Positions 12,883 through 20,564 of a stretch of 40,721 bases of DNA are shown here, one piece after another. Position numbers and translations under genes: made by a program. Numbering within the stretch: position 1 is the stretch's first letter; each line of letters begins with the position of its first letter. The notes beneath the pieces were generated by a model, which saw only the letters and a program-made list of their open reading frames with translations, ran no database searches and was not told the DNA's origin. Origin of the DNA: JBBPXY01 sp038200435 (GTDB lineage: Bacteria; Actinomycetota; Thermoleophilia; Solirubrobacterales; Solirubrobacteraceae); the NCBI GenBank assembly GCA_038200435.1, contig JBBPXY010000024.1:1-40721 (forward strand), read 5' to 3'.

Positions 12883-14466
12883 ATGGGAGAGCTCGGAGCG
12901 TTTCTCAAGGTCCACCGGATCGGGTTCGACAAGCGCGACCCGGGCGAGCGCGTGGGCGACTACGAGCAGTACTTCCGCCTGCAGCCCGAGGAGGAGCTCC
13001 AGCGCCAGGGCGCGCGTTGCATGGACTGCGGCGTGCCGTTCTGCCACGAGGGCTGCCCGCTCGGCAACCTCATCCCGGACTGGAACGACCTCGTCTACCA
13101 CGGGCTGTGGCGGGAGGCGATCGATTCGCTCCATTCCACGAACAACTTCCCCGAGTTCACCGGCACGATCTGCCCGGCGCCGTGTGAATCGGCCTGCGTC
13201 CTGGCCATCGAGTCGGTGTCCGACGCGGTGACCATCGAGCAGATCGAGCTTTCGATCATCGAGCGGGCCTGGGCCGAGGGCTGGGTGCTCCCCAAGCCGC
13301 CGCCGATGCGCAGCGGGCGCAGCGTCGCAGTGGTGGGATCCGGGCCGGCCGGCATGGCCGTGGCGGCCGAGCTGAACAAGACCGGCCACACGGTCACGGT
13401 GCTCGAGCGCGACGAGGGCCCCGGCGGCCTGCTTCGTTTCGGCGTGCCCGACGCCAAGCTCCCCAAGCGCGTGATCGACCGCCGGGTCGCGCTGCTCGAG
13501 GAGGAGGGGATCGAGTTCCGCTACGGCGTCGACGTGGGTCGCGAGACCAGTGCCGCGGCCCTACGCGCCGATCACGACGCGGTCGTCATCGCAACCGGCT
13601 CGCGCGTGCACCGCGACCTCGAGGTCGAAGGACGTGACCTCGAGGGCGTGCACTTCGCGATGGAGTACCTCTACCAGCGCAACCGCTGGGTCGCCCAGCA
13701 CGAGGGTCGCCCGTCCGTCGCGCCCCCGCCCGGCGGGGTCATCTCGGCCGCGGGCAAGCACGTCGTGGTGATCGGCGGCGGCGACACCGGCATGGACTGC
13801 ATCTCCAACGCGCACCGCGAGCACGCCACCGAGGTGACGATGCTCGACGTCTACCAGGAGCTTCCGATGAGCGGGCGCGACGAGCGCACGCCCTGGCCGT
13901 TGCCACCCAAGCGCACGTCGAGCACCTACGCGCTCGAGGAGGGTGGCGAGCGCCGTTGGGGCACCGAGGTGACGGGCTTCTCCGGCACGGGCGGCCGCGT
14001 CACCGGCGTGCTCGCCCGCCGCGTCGAGGGCACCTCTTCGCGCGACCTGCACCCCGTTCCCGGCAGCGAGTTCGAGATCGAAGCCGGCCTCGTCCTCCTC
14101 GCGATCGGCTTCCTTCACCCCGAGCACGAGGGAGCGCTCGAGGAGCTCGAGGTCGAGCTCGACCGCCGCGGCAACGTGAAGGCGCCCGTGTTCCGCAGCT
14201 CGCAGGACGGAGTCTTCGCCTGCGGAGATGCCCGCATCGGCCAGTCGCTGGTGGTGACGGCCATCGCCGAGGGCCGCAAGTGCGCGCGCATCGTCAACCG
14301 CTACCTGGGCGGCAGCCCGATGGATGGCGACCGGGAGCTCATCCCGGCTCTACCGGTCGCGGCCAACACCGGTGAGCACTCGCTGCGCGCCGAGGCCCTG
14401 GCCGCCGGCACCGTCCGCCCGGGCGACGAGTTCTCCACGGGCCCGGGCGCGCGCGAGCCGGCCTGA
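12883..14466 (+). CDS. gltD: Glutamate synthase small (beta) subunit
   Basis: A 527-residue NADPH-oxidising partner of GltB that passes electrons to it through FAD and Fe-S clusters. The N-terminal cysteine clusters are Cys46, 49, 54 and 58, followed by Cys97, 101 and 105 (CPAPCESAC). The FAD dinucleotide fold is VAVVGSGPAGMAVAAEL and the NADPH fold is HVVVIGGGDTGMDC; a late GDARIGQSLVVTAI closes the FAD domain. It starts 7 nt after gltB, so the two are one operon. Length is slightly above the usual 470-490, from a short C-terminal tail after LPVAANTGEHS. Confidence 0.97.
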   Translation: MGELGAFLKVHRIGFDKRDPGERVGDYEQYFRLQPEEELQRQGARCMDCGVPFCHEGCPLGNLIPDWNDLVYHGLWREAIDSLHSTNNFPEFTGTICPAPCESACVLAIESVSDAVTIEQIELSIIERAWAEGWVLPKPPPMRSGRSVAVVGSGPAGMAVAAELNKTGHTVTVLERDEGPGGLLRFGVPDAKLPKRVIDRRVALLEEEGIEFRYGVDVGRETSAAALRADHDAVVIATGSRVHRDLEVEGRDLEGVHFAMEYLYQRNRWVAQHEGRPSVAPPPGGVISAAGKHVVVIGGGDTGMDCISNAHREHATEVTMLDVYQELPMSGRDERTPWPLPPKRTSSTYALEEGGERRWGTEVTGFSGTGGRVTGVLARRVEGTSSRDLHPVPGSEFEIEAGLVLLAIGFLHPEHEGALEELEVELDRRGNVKAPVFRSSQDGVFACGDARIGQSLVVTAIAEGRKCARIVNRYLGGSPMDGDRELIPALPVAANTGEHSLRAEALAAGTVRPGDEFSTGPGAREPA

Positions 14467-14478
14467 GGGCAGTCGAAC

Positions 14479-14507
14479 GCTTGACCCGACCCCGGCGCGG
14501 GTAACCG
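14479..14507 (+). promoter_or_regulatory. Putative promoter of the GlsB-like gene, same pattern as ku
   Basis: GCTT (14479-14482), 16 bp, GGGTAA (14499-14504) repeats the GNNT...GGGTA pattern seen before ku. TTGACC at 14481-14486 and TAACCG at 14502-14507 are the overlapping housekeeping-like reading, with a short 15-bp spacer. The ATG follows 7 nt after TAACCG, with no ribosome binding site. Confidence 0.4.
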
Positions 14508-14514
14508 TCAGCCT

Positions 14515-14814
14515 ATGAGCCTCATCGCCTACCTCATCATCATCGCGGCCTCCGGTCTGCTCGTCGGCGCGCTGGCGCGGCTAGCGCTGCCCGGCCCCGA
14601 TCCCATGTCGCTCGGTCAGACGATGTTGCTCGGCATCGCCGGCAGCCTGATCGCCGGGCTGATCGCGCTCGTGCTGTTCCATCGTGGGGCGGCCGGCATC
14701 GTTCTGTCCGTGCTGTGCTCGAGCGTGATCCTGTTCTTCATCCGCCGGTCCCGCGGCGGTGGGCTTACGCGTCCGGGCGGGCCGGGCGGCGGCTCCCGCC
14801 CGCGGCACCGCTGA
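14515..14814 (+). CDS. GlsB/YeaQ/YmgE-type (transglycosylase-associated) membrane protein
   Basis: A 99-residue integral membrane protein with three predicted helices: about 3-23 (IAYLIIIAASGLLVGALARL), 34-54 (QTMLLGIAGSLIAGLIALVLF) and 58-75 (AAGIVLSVLCSSVILFFI). The pattern GLLVGALARLALPG followed by a Gly-rich second helix matches the GlsB/YeaQ/YmgE family, members of which are linked to general stress in several bacteria. The C-terminal tail is short, basic and Gly/Pro-rich. It starts 49 bp after gltD and has its own promoter-like sequence, so it is probably not simply part of the glt operon. Confidence 0.75.
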   Translation: MSLIAYLIIIAASGLLVGALARLALPGPDPMSLGQTMLLGIAGSLIAGLIALVLFHRGAAGIVLSVLCSSVILFFIRRSRGGGLTRPGGPGGGSRPRHR

Positions 14815-15293
14815 GCTCGCGTCGCGACACGCGGACCGCCCTCGGAGCCTTCGCTTCCGGGGTCGTGATCGTCACCGCGCGCGACGCGACTCTCAGCGAC
14901 TGGGGGATCACCGCGACCGCATTCACGGTCGTCTCCGACGCGCCACCCATGGTGGCCGTCTGCCTCGACACGGACGCGGGGTCCACCCAGGCGCTGGTGC
15001 ACTCCGAGCGCTTCGCCGTCTCCGTCCTGCGCCCCGAGCACGAGGATCTGGCCGACCGCTTCGCCTCCGGGCGCCCGGACAAGTTCATCCTCGGCGGCTT
15101 CGAAGCCTTGCCATCGGGTCTCCGCGCGGTCAGCGACGCGCTGGCCGTCATCGAGTGCCGCACGGCCGAGTCTCACCCCACGGGCGATCACACGATCCTT
15201 CTCGGCGAGGTAGAAACGACGAGCGCCGCCTCGGGGGCGGCGCTCGTCTACTTCAGGAGGGGCTTCGCGGCGCTCGAGCCGCCCGCCCCGTGA
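14811..15293 (+). CDS. Flavin reductase-like (FMN-binding split-barrel) protein
   Basis: About 160 residues of the flavin reductase / HpaC-like split-barrel family, which binds FMN and often reduces it with NAD(P)H. The conserved opening TALGAFASGVVIVTARD and the FMN-loop stretch GITATAFTVVSDAPPMVAVCLD are clear, followed by FAVSVLRPEHEDLADRFAS and GDHTILLGEVE. No ATG, GTG or TTG lies just ahead of this core. The nearest standard start in frame is a GTG at 14715, which would add some 32 residues read inside the upstream membrane gene. A CTG at 14811 overlaps the upstream TGA (CTGA) and gives the normal family length, so I place the start there with low certainty. A strong hairpin lies near its 3' end. 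Confidence 0.8.
   Translation: MSSRRDTRTALGAFASGVVIVTARDATLSDWGITATAFTVVSDAPPMVAVCLDTDAGSTQALVHSERFAVSVLRPEHEDLADRFASGRPDKFILGGFEALPSGLRAVSDALAVIECRTAESHPTGDHTILLGEVETTSAASGAALVYFRRGFAALEPPAP
15218..15248. repeat. Perfect 13-bp inverted repeat with 5-nt loop
   Basis: GACGAGCGCCGCC (15218-15230), loop TCGGG, GGCGGCGCTCGTC (15236-15248). It lies inside the last 80 bp of the flavin reductase-like gene, 52 bp before the stop of the convergent secreted-protein gene. No T-run follows on either strand. It could act as a two-way transcription brake between convergent genes. Confidence 0.6.
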
Positions 15294-15299
15294 ACTTCG

Positions 15300-15800
15300 T
15301 TACTGGATGACGGTCCGATAGGTCAGCTGCCGCAGGCAGGTGGCCAGCGTCGACCCGTTCGGTCGGTAGAACGTCTCGCGCTGCTCGAACTGCCCGTTCG
15401 CCCGGTGACGCGTCACGAAGCGGCCCTTGAACACCGCGCGGATCGTGTTCTTGTAGCCGGACTTGCCGTTGAACGTGGTCGAGTTGGTGGCTTTGACGAC
15501 CTCGCGGTAGGACCCGTCCGAGTGAATGCGCGTGCCCAGGGTCCGGTCGAACGTCGTGCCGCCGCGCGAGGTGAACCTGTGCGGATTGCACGAGGCGGAG
15601 CGGAAGGCGACCGACCAGTGCAGGCGCTCGCCGCCGGAAAGTACTCGCATCGACACCTTGCCGCCGTCGGAGAGCGCGCCGCGGTAGGTTCCGTTGGCGA
15701 CGGGCGTCGCGGCAATCGCCGAGGCGGCGCACGTCAGAAGCGTGATCGCACTGAGTAGAGCGGCGGCGCGGCGGGCAGGCGAGCTGAGTCGTGAAGTCAT
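15300..15800 (-). CDS. Small secreted protein of unknown function
   Basis: A 166-residue protein with a signal peptide (residues 1 to about 31: RRAAALLSAITLLTCAASAIAA). The mature part is rich in beta-type residues (NGTYRGALSDGGKVSMRVLSG, THSDGSYREVVK-like stretches, GRFVTRHRANGQFEQRETFY) and has two cysteines, one in SASCNPHRF and one in LATCLRQL, which may form a disulfide. I recognise no family; similar small beta-rich exported proteins are common in actinobacteria. A GGAGGGG ribosome binding site lies about 9 nt before the ATG. It converges on the flavin reductase-like gene with 6 nt between stops. Confidence 0.7.
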   Translation of the reverse strand: MTSRLSSPARRAAALLSAITLLTCAASAIAATPVANGTYRGALSDGGKVSMRVLSGGERLHWSVAFRSASCNPHRFTSRGGTTFDRTLGTRIHSDGSYREVVKATNSTTFNGKSGYKNTIRAVFKGRFVTRHRANGQFEQRETFYRPNGSTLATCLRQLTYRTVIQ

Positions 15801-15896
15801 GTGTTGGGTCCCCTCCGTAGGGTGTTGTCTCTCGAATGAAGCTCACCGGAGAGTAGAGGAGACGGCCCGCCCCGTAAAGCGATGCAAGGCTTGAAG

Positions 15897-15925
15897 TTGA
15901 CACCTGCGTCATCTTTACCTAGGGT
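15897..15925 (+). promoter_or_regulatory. Promoter of the flavin monooxygenase gene
   Basis: TTGACA (15897-15902), 17-bp spacer, TAGGGT (15920-15925). The -35 is perfect and the spacing optimal. A ribosome binding site AGAGGAG (15942-15948) and the ATG at 15959 follow. Confidence 0.6.
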
Positions 15926-15958
15926 GCCAAGCACCGCCAGCAGAGGAGCCCCGACCGC

Positions 15959-17335
15959 ATGACCCAGCTACCCACCGCCTGCATCATCGGAGCCGGCTCG
16001 TCCGGTATCGCCGCGGCCAAGGCCCTGCACGAGCGCGGGATCCCGTTCGACTGCATTGAGAAGAGCGACCGGGTGGGCGGCAACTGGGTCTTCGGCAACA
16101 AGAACGAGATGTCGGCGGCGTACAGGTCGCTGCATATCAACACCTCTCGCGAGCGGATGGAGTACTCGGACTTCCCGATGCCGAAGTCCTACCCCGACTT
16201 CCCGCACCACTCGCACATCGCGGAGTACTTCGACGCCTACGTCGACCACTTCGGCTTCCGCGACAAGATCATGTTCGATACCGGCGTCGAGCACGCCGGG
16301 CGCGAGGCCGACGGCACTTGGACGGTCAAGCTCGACACGGGGGAGACCCGACACTACGACGCGCTGCTGGTCGCCAACGGGCATCACTGGAACCCGCGCT
16401 GGCCCGAGCCCGCCTACCCGGGCGCGGAGGACTTCCAGGGTGAGCAGATGCACGCCCACCACTACGTCGACAACGAGCCGTTCCGCGGTAAGGACGTGGT
16501 GGTACTCGGCATTGGCAACTCGGCGATGGACATCGCCACGGAGTCGAGCTTCGTCGCGGGCAGCACCTACCTCGCCTCACGTCGCGGCGCCTACATCCTT
16601 CCCAAGTACCTGTTCGGCCGCCCGCTCGATCAGATCGGCGTCAACAAGCACACGGGCAAGGTGCCGTTCGCCTGGCGACGGACCATCCTCGAGACGATGT
16701 ACAAGGTCGGGGTCGGCAAGGTGGAGGACTACGGCCTGCCCAAGCCCGACCACCGCATCGGCGAGGCCCATCCGACGATCTCCGCTGACTTCCTCAACCG
16801 CATCGCCCACGGCGAGATGGAGTGGAGGCCGAACATCGCCGCGCTCGAGGGCGATTCGGTGCGCTTTGAGGACGGCAGCGTCGTGCGGGCCGACATCGTC
16901 GTCTACTGCACGGGCTACAAGGTGACCTTCCCGTTCTTCGACGAGGGCCTCATCTCGGCGCCGGAGAACGACCTGCCGCTCTACCGGCGGGTGTTCCACC
17001 CCGAGATCGACAACGTGTTCTTCGTCGGGCTGCTGCAGCCGCTCGGCGCGATAATGCCCCTCGCCGAAGGGCAGGGCCAGTGGATCGCCGCCTACCTCCG
17101 CGGCGAGTACGCGCTGCCCGCCGCGGCGGCGTTGCGCGCCGACATGGAGAAGGAGCGCGCCGACATGTTCAAGCGCTACGTCGCCTCCAAGCGCCACACG
17201 ATGCAGGTGGACTTCGACAACTACCTGTACGACCTGGGCAAGGAGCTCGACAAGGGCGCCCAGCGCGCTCGCGCCGGCGGCTTCAAGCTGCCGGTCACCC
17301 CGCGGGTCGCGGCCGGGGAGCCCGTCTCCGCGTGA
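15959..17335 (+). CDS. Flavin-containing monooxygenase
   Basis: A 458-residue class B flavoprotein monooxygenase that uses FAD, NADPH and O2 to oxygenate soft nucleophiles such as N or S atoms. The FAD site is GAGSSG at 11-16 and the NADPH site GIGNSA begins at Gly184. The FMO signature F-x-G-x3-H-x3-Y is exact (Phe159 to Tyr169, FQGEQMHAHHY), where Baeyer-Villiger enzymes would carry Trp. The late YCTGYKVTFPFFDE matches the C-terminal FMO motif. It has a good promoter and ribosome binding site. Its last codon region overlaps the GTG of a TetR gene (GTGA), so that regulator may control this enzyme. Substrate unknown. Confidence 0.93.
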   Translation: MTQLPTACIIGAGSSGIAAAKALHERGIPFDCIEKSDRVGGNWVFGNKNEMSAAYRSLHINTSRERMEYSDFPMPKSYPDFPHHSHIAEYFDAYVDHFGFRDKIMFDTGVEHAGREADGTWTVKLDTGETRHYDALLVANGHHWNPRWPEPAYPGAEDFQGEQMHAHHYVDNEPFRGKDVVVLGIGNSAMDIATESSFVAGSTYLASRRGAYILPKYLFGRPLDQIGVNKHTGKVPFAWRRTILETMYKVGVGKVEDYGLPKPDHRIGEAHPTISADFLNRIAHGEMEWRPNIAALEGDSVRFEDGSVVRADIVVYCTGYKVTFPFFDEGLISAPENDLPLYRRVFHPEIDNVFFVGLLQPLGAIMPLAEGQGQWIAAYLRGEYALPAAAALRADMEKERADMFKRYVASKRHTMQVDFDNYLYDLGKELDKGAQRARAGGFKLPVTPRVAAGEPVSA

Positions 17336-17937
17336 GCGCCGTCGGCGCGCCGGCGGGGCGGAGGGAGCGGACAAAAGCGCAGAACCGGGCGGCGATCCTC
17401 GCCGCCGGGCGTGAGGTGTTCGCCGAGCTGGGCTACGACGCGGCCAGCGTGCGCGACGTCATCCGCCGCACCGACCTTGCGTCGGGCACCTTCTACAACT
17501 ACTTCCCCGACAAGGAGTCGGTGTTCCAGGCACTGCTCGACGACTCGACGCGCGAGCTGCGCCGGCGCGTGCAGCGCGCCCGGCACGAGGCCGCGACGCT
17601 CGAGGCGTTCGTGGGAGACGCCTTCCTGGCGTTCTTCTCGTTCCTCGCCGAAGACCGGACGATGCTTGCCTTCATGCGCCGCAACGCCGGCACGATCCAC
17701 GCGCTGTTCGACGACCCGATCTTCGGCGCGGGGGTCGACGAGCTGCTCGAGGACCTGCGCGCGGCGATCCGCTCCGGCGACATTCCGGAGCACGACGCGG
17801 AGTACATGGCCGCGGCGATGGCGGGCGCCGGATTCGAGCTCGGCATGCGTATGGTCGCGCGCGATCCAGTCGACGCCGCGGCTGCCGCGGCCTTCGCCAC
17901 GAACCTCTTCCTGGGAGGCATCTCCCGCTTTGCCTGA
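17332..17937 (+). CDS. TetR/AcrR family transcriptional regulator
   Basis: A 201-residue dimeric repressor-type protein. The N-terminal helix-turn-helix runs over about residues 12-60, with QNRAAILAAGREVFAELGYDAASVRDVIRRTDLASGTFYNYFPDKESVF cut here into its recognisable parts: ILAAGREVFAELGYDAASVR and SGTFYNYFPDKESVF. The rest is an all-helical ligand-binding domain. The GTG at 17332 overlaps the TGA of the monooxygenase gene (GTGA), so the two are translationally coupled and the regulator probably controls the operon it sits in. The inducer is unknown. Confidence 0.92.
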   Translation: MSAVGAPAGRRERTKAQNRAAILAAGREVFAELGYDAASVRDVIRRTDLASGTFYNYFPDKESVFQALLDDSTRELRRRVQRARHEAATLEAFVGDAFLAFFSFLAEDRTMLAFMRRNAGTIHALFDDPIFGAGVDELLEDLRAAIRSGDIPEHDAEYMAAAMAGAGFELGMRMVARDPVDAAAAAAFATNLFLGGISRFA

Positions 17938-18877
17938 GTTCTGCCGCCACAACCGCTTCGTCCAGAACTGCCCGATCTGCTCGGGCCAGACGCCGGGGGC
18001 GGGCCCGGCTGCCACACCGCGGCGCGGCGCGGCGACGGCTCCGAAGGCCGCCAAACCAGCTTCGCGGCGCGCGATGCGCGTCAGCCACGAGACGCGTTCC
18101 GCCGACGACGGCTTCTCGAGCGCGCTCGTGCCTGGGGTCCGCTCGTCAGCGTCCGCCGAGCGTCTGGCCGACGAGATTGCCTGGGCGGCGGGGCGGCTGC
18201 TCGCGCTCGGCGCTTCTCCACCCGGCTTGTACGCCGAGGTCGCCGGCGATGGCGACATCGAGGAAGGGATCTGGCTGGCGTTCTTGATCGCTTACCTGGG
18301 ACCGCTCGAGGAAGAGGATGCTTTCTCGGGTGTTGCCGCCGCACGCGTGAGTTGGGTCTCGGGCGAGGCGGCTGTATTAGAAGGAGCGGCTCTGGGGCCG
18401 CGCACCTCGCACGACCTTGCGCGCGGCGCGCGCACGCTCGAGGCCTACCGGGCGTGGGCGGCCCGCGGCGGCTCCCAAGCGGCCGGTCTGGGCGGTGAGG
18501 GAGGGTGGTCGCCGGAGCGCCGGTTTGCGCGCGCCTACGAGAGGCTGTCTGTGCCCGGGCTCACGCGCGATGCGCGGTTCGACTTCCTCGTGACCCTGGG
18601 GCGCCTCGGTGTGCTCGAGATGCAGGCGGGCGACCTCGCTCTGGGCGGGGACGACGCGGTGACCGTGGCCGCCAAGCGCGTGTTCGGCATCGGCGACAAG
18701 CTGCTGCTGGAGCGTCGCGCGGTGGCGCTGGCCGAGGCGTGCGAGGTGCCGCTGGCCGCTTTGGATGCGGCCCTCTGGAACTGGGGGCACGGAGGCGAAC
18801 GGGCGACGCTGGGTGTTCGGGGGCTGGAGGTTCCGGGCGACTTGGGCTCGAACGTGCGCTCCGCCCTGGGGATCTAG
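17930..18877 (+). CDS. Protein with N-terminal Cys/His zinc-knuckle, function unknown
   Basis: About 315 residues. The first 20 residues hold Cys5, His7, Cys14 and Cys17 (CRHNRFVQNCPIC), which looks like a small zinc-binding knuckle. A basic, Ala/Pro-rich linker (about 20-60) follows, then a mostly helical domain with well-marked blocks: ADEIAWAAGRLLALGASPPG, EEGIWLAFLIAYLGPLE, RRFARAYERLSVPG, RFDFLVTLGRLGV, AKRVFGIGDKLLLERRA and LDAALWNWGHGG. The TTG at 17930 overlaps the end of the TetR gene by 8 nt and is the first start that gives the Cys knuckle. I faintly recall similarity to the alpha-glutamyl/putrescinyl thymine pyrophosphorylase clade 3 proteins (glycosylase-like fold), but cannot support it from motifs. 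A nucleic-acid role is only a guess. Confidence 0.75.
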   Translation: MPEFCRHNRFVQNCPICSGQTPGAGPAATPRRGAATAPKAAKPASRRAMRVSHETRSADDGFSSALVPGVRSSASAERLADEIAWAAGRLLALGASPPGLYAEVAGDGDIEEGIWLAFLIAYLGPLEEEDAFSGVAAARVSWVSGEAAVLEGAALGPRTSHDLARGARTLEAYRAWAARGGSQAAGLGGEGGWSPERRFARAYERLSVPGLTRDARFDFLVTLGRLGVLEMQAGDLALGGDDAVTVAAKRVFGIGDKLLLERRAVALAEACEVPLAALDAALWNWGHGGERATLGVRGLEVPGDLGSNVRSALGI

Positions 18878-19146
18878 CAAGACGGCCAGGGTCCGATTGC
18901 GGCGGCTTGGCTCGTTTGGGGCGTCGGGTTCACGGATGTGGTGCTCGAAGTGACCCAGTCGGCCGAGACGCAGCCAACGCCCACCGCTTAAGTCGCCCTT
19001 CCCGAGACCAGAAGCACAGTCCGGCCGGAGCCGGGAGCGCTCGTCCTTCCTCGCTTTCCCCGCAAATTGCGCCAATTTGCCGCGGCGCCGGGGGCGAGTC
19101 GTCCTCTCCATCGCACTAGAAGGACACACAACGGTGCGTTGCATGG
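18878..19146. other. Intergenic region with AT-rich palindrome
   Basis: A 269-bp gap before the sigma/anti-sigma fusion gene. It contains the dyad at 19062-19080 and one copy of a dispersed 15-bp motif (19005-19019). I see no coding sequence with convincing codon bias, and no tRNA-like fold. Confidence 0.6.
19062..19080. promoter_or_regulatory. Perfect dyad, probable regulator operator
   Basis: GCAAATTG (19062-19069), CGC, CAATTTGC (19073-19080): an 8-bp perfect inverted repeat with a 3-bp centre. It is AT-rich in a GC-rich setting and lies 67-85 bp upstream of the start of the sigma fusion gene, where an operator would be expected. Confidence 0.5.
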
Positions 19147-20460
19147 GTGACGTCGATGGGGAGCGCGGTGACGCAGGTCGAACAGCAGGCAGCGGAAGCC
19201 TTCGTGGTCGAGGTGGTGCGCGAGCACGCCGCTTCTCTGCTGGCCCTGGCGCGGCGCTACTCCTACTGCGCCGACGACGCCGCGGACGCCTACCAGCGCG
19301 GGCTCGAGATCTTCCTGCGGCGTGCGGACGACGTTGAGCGCGCAACCGCGGTCTCGTGGCTGCGGACGGTGATCAAGCACGAGGCCTTGGCGGTCCGCGC
19401 GGGCAGGAGCGAGAACGTCACGGCCCGGGAGTTCGACCTCGACCGCCAGGAGGCGACCCGCCTGCCCACCGCCGACGAGCAGATCGCCCGCTTCGACCGG
19501 GCCAGCCGGGCGGCTGAGGCCCTTCAGCGGCTCAAGCCGCAAGAGGTCACCGCGCTACTGCTCAAAGCCGAGGGGCATTCCTACCGGGAGATCTCGGAGC
19601 AGACCGGTTGGACGTACACGAAGGTCAATCGCTGTATCACCGAGGGGCGTCGGCGGTTCATCGAGCGATACGCGCATATCGAGTCCGGGGCGGAGTGCGA
19701 GCGCTGGCAGCCGTCGCTCTCGGCGATGGCCGACGGCGAGGCGTCGGCCCGGCAGGTGCTCGAGCTGCGGCCGCACCTGAGGAGCTGCCCCGGGTGCCGG
19801 GCGGCACTGCGCGAGCATCATGGCGCCGCCCGCCGTGTCGCCGCGCTCATGCCAGTCGTCCTGGTACTGGCCGGCAGCGCTTCGGCGCACCGCCCGGGCG
19901 GGCTGATGATGCGCGCCTATGAGGCGCTCACCGGCGGCGTTCACGAACGGCTATCGGCATCGGCGCTGAAGTTGCAGACGGCGGCGGAGGCCGCGACCTC
20001 CGGCAAGCTGGCGGCTGTTGCGGCGTCGACCGCCGCGCTGGCCGGCGGGGGCGGAGTGATCCTTCACGATGAGCTGGCGAGCCCGCATCGTGTGGCGCCC
20101 ATCCCGGCCGCCCGTCAGACCGCCCACGTCAGCCGGACCAAGCACCACCGGAGGGCGCTTGCCGCCGATACCGCGCCGGCGGTGACGCCGGCGCCCGCGA
20201 CGCCGACGACGCCGAGCAGCAGCGACAACGGCTCAAGCAGCGCACCGGCCAAGCCGACTGCTCCGCCCGTCGCTCCCGCACCCACCGCACCCGCGGCGCA
20301 GACGCCCGCACCGACACAGCAGGAGTTCGCGCCCGAGCAGTCCGCCGCGGCGCCTTCGAGCTCCGCTCCGAGCTCGGCTCGGTCGGCTCCCCGGCCGGCC
20401 CGCGCTGCGGCTCCCGCCCGTTCGAGTAGCGGCAGCTCGTCGGGCGAGTTCACGCCCTGA
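19147..20460 (+). CDS. ECF-type sigma factor fused to zinc anti-sigma domain and membrane/PA-rich tail
   Basis: A 437-residue multi-domain protein. Residues about 15-85 are sigma region 2 (HAASLLALARRYSYCADDAADAYQ, then VSWLRTVIKHEAL). Residues about 122-172 are sigma region 4 with a helix-turn-helix (SYREISEQTGWTYTKVNRCI). Residues 184-217 form a zinc anti-sigma (ZAS) motif: Cys184, then His210-x3-Cys214-x2-Cys217 (HLRSCPGC). Two short hydrophobic stretches follow (about 231-247 and 284-306), then a long Ala/Pro/Ser/Thr-rich tail to the end. Normally sigma and ZAS anti-sigma are separate proteins. The start may be the GTG at 19147 or the ATG at 19156. The hydrophobic stretches are weak for membrane helices, so anchoring is uncertain. 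Confidence 0.85.
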   Translation: MTSMGSAVTQVEQQAAEAFVVEVVREHAASLLALARRYSYCADDAADAYQRGLEIFLRRADDVERATAVSWLRTVIKHEALAVRAGRSENVTAREFDLDRQEATRLPTADEQIARFDRASRAAEALQRLKPQEVTALLLKAEGHSYREISEQTGWTYTKVNRCITEGRRRFIERYAHIESGAECERWQPSLSAMADGEASARQVLELRPHLRSCPGCRAALREHHGAARRVAALMPVVLVLAGSASAHRPGGLMMRAYEALTGGVHERLSASALKLQTAAEAATSGKLAAVAASTAALAGGGGVILHDELASPHRVAPIPAARQTAHVSRTKHHRRALAADTAPAVTPAPATPTTPSSSDNGSSSAPAKPTAPPVAPAPTAPAAQTPAPTQQEFAPEQSAAAPSSSAPSSARSAPRPARAAAPARSSSGSSSGEFTP

Positions 20461-20564
20461 CCTCATCGCGGAGACGGCCCCTAGCCTCCTCCGCGTCTTG
20501 CCGTCCACCCCGGCTCGTACATTGCGTTTCACCGCAACCGTCCCCTGGAGGACTGCGAGCCGCG

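Noticed and set aside
15959..17335. Baeyer-Villiger monooxygenase
   Set aside because: The signature ends in Tyr (FxGxxxHxxxY), not Trp, which marks N/S-oxidising FMOs.
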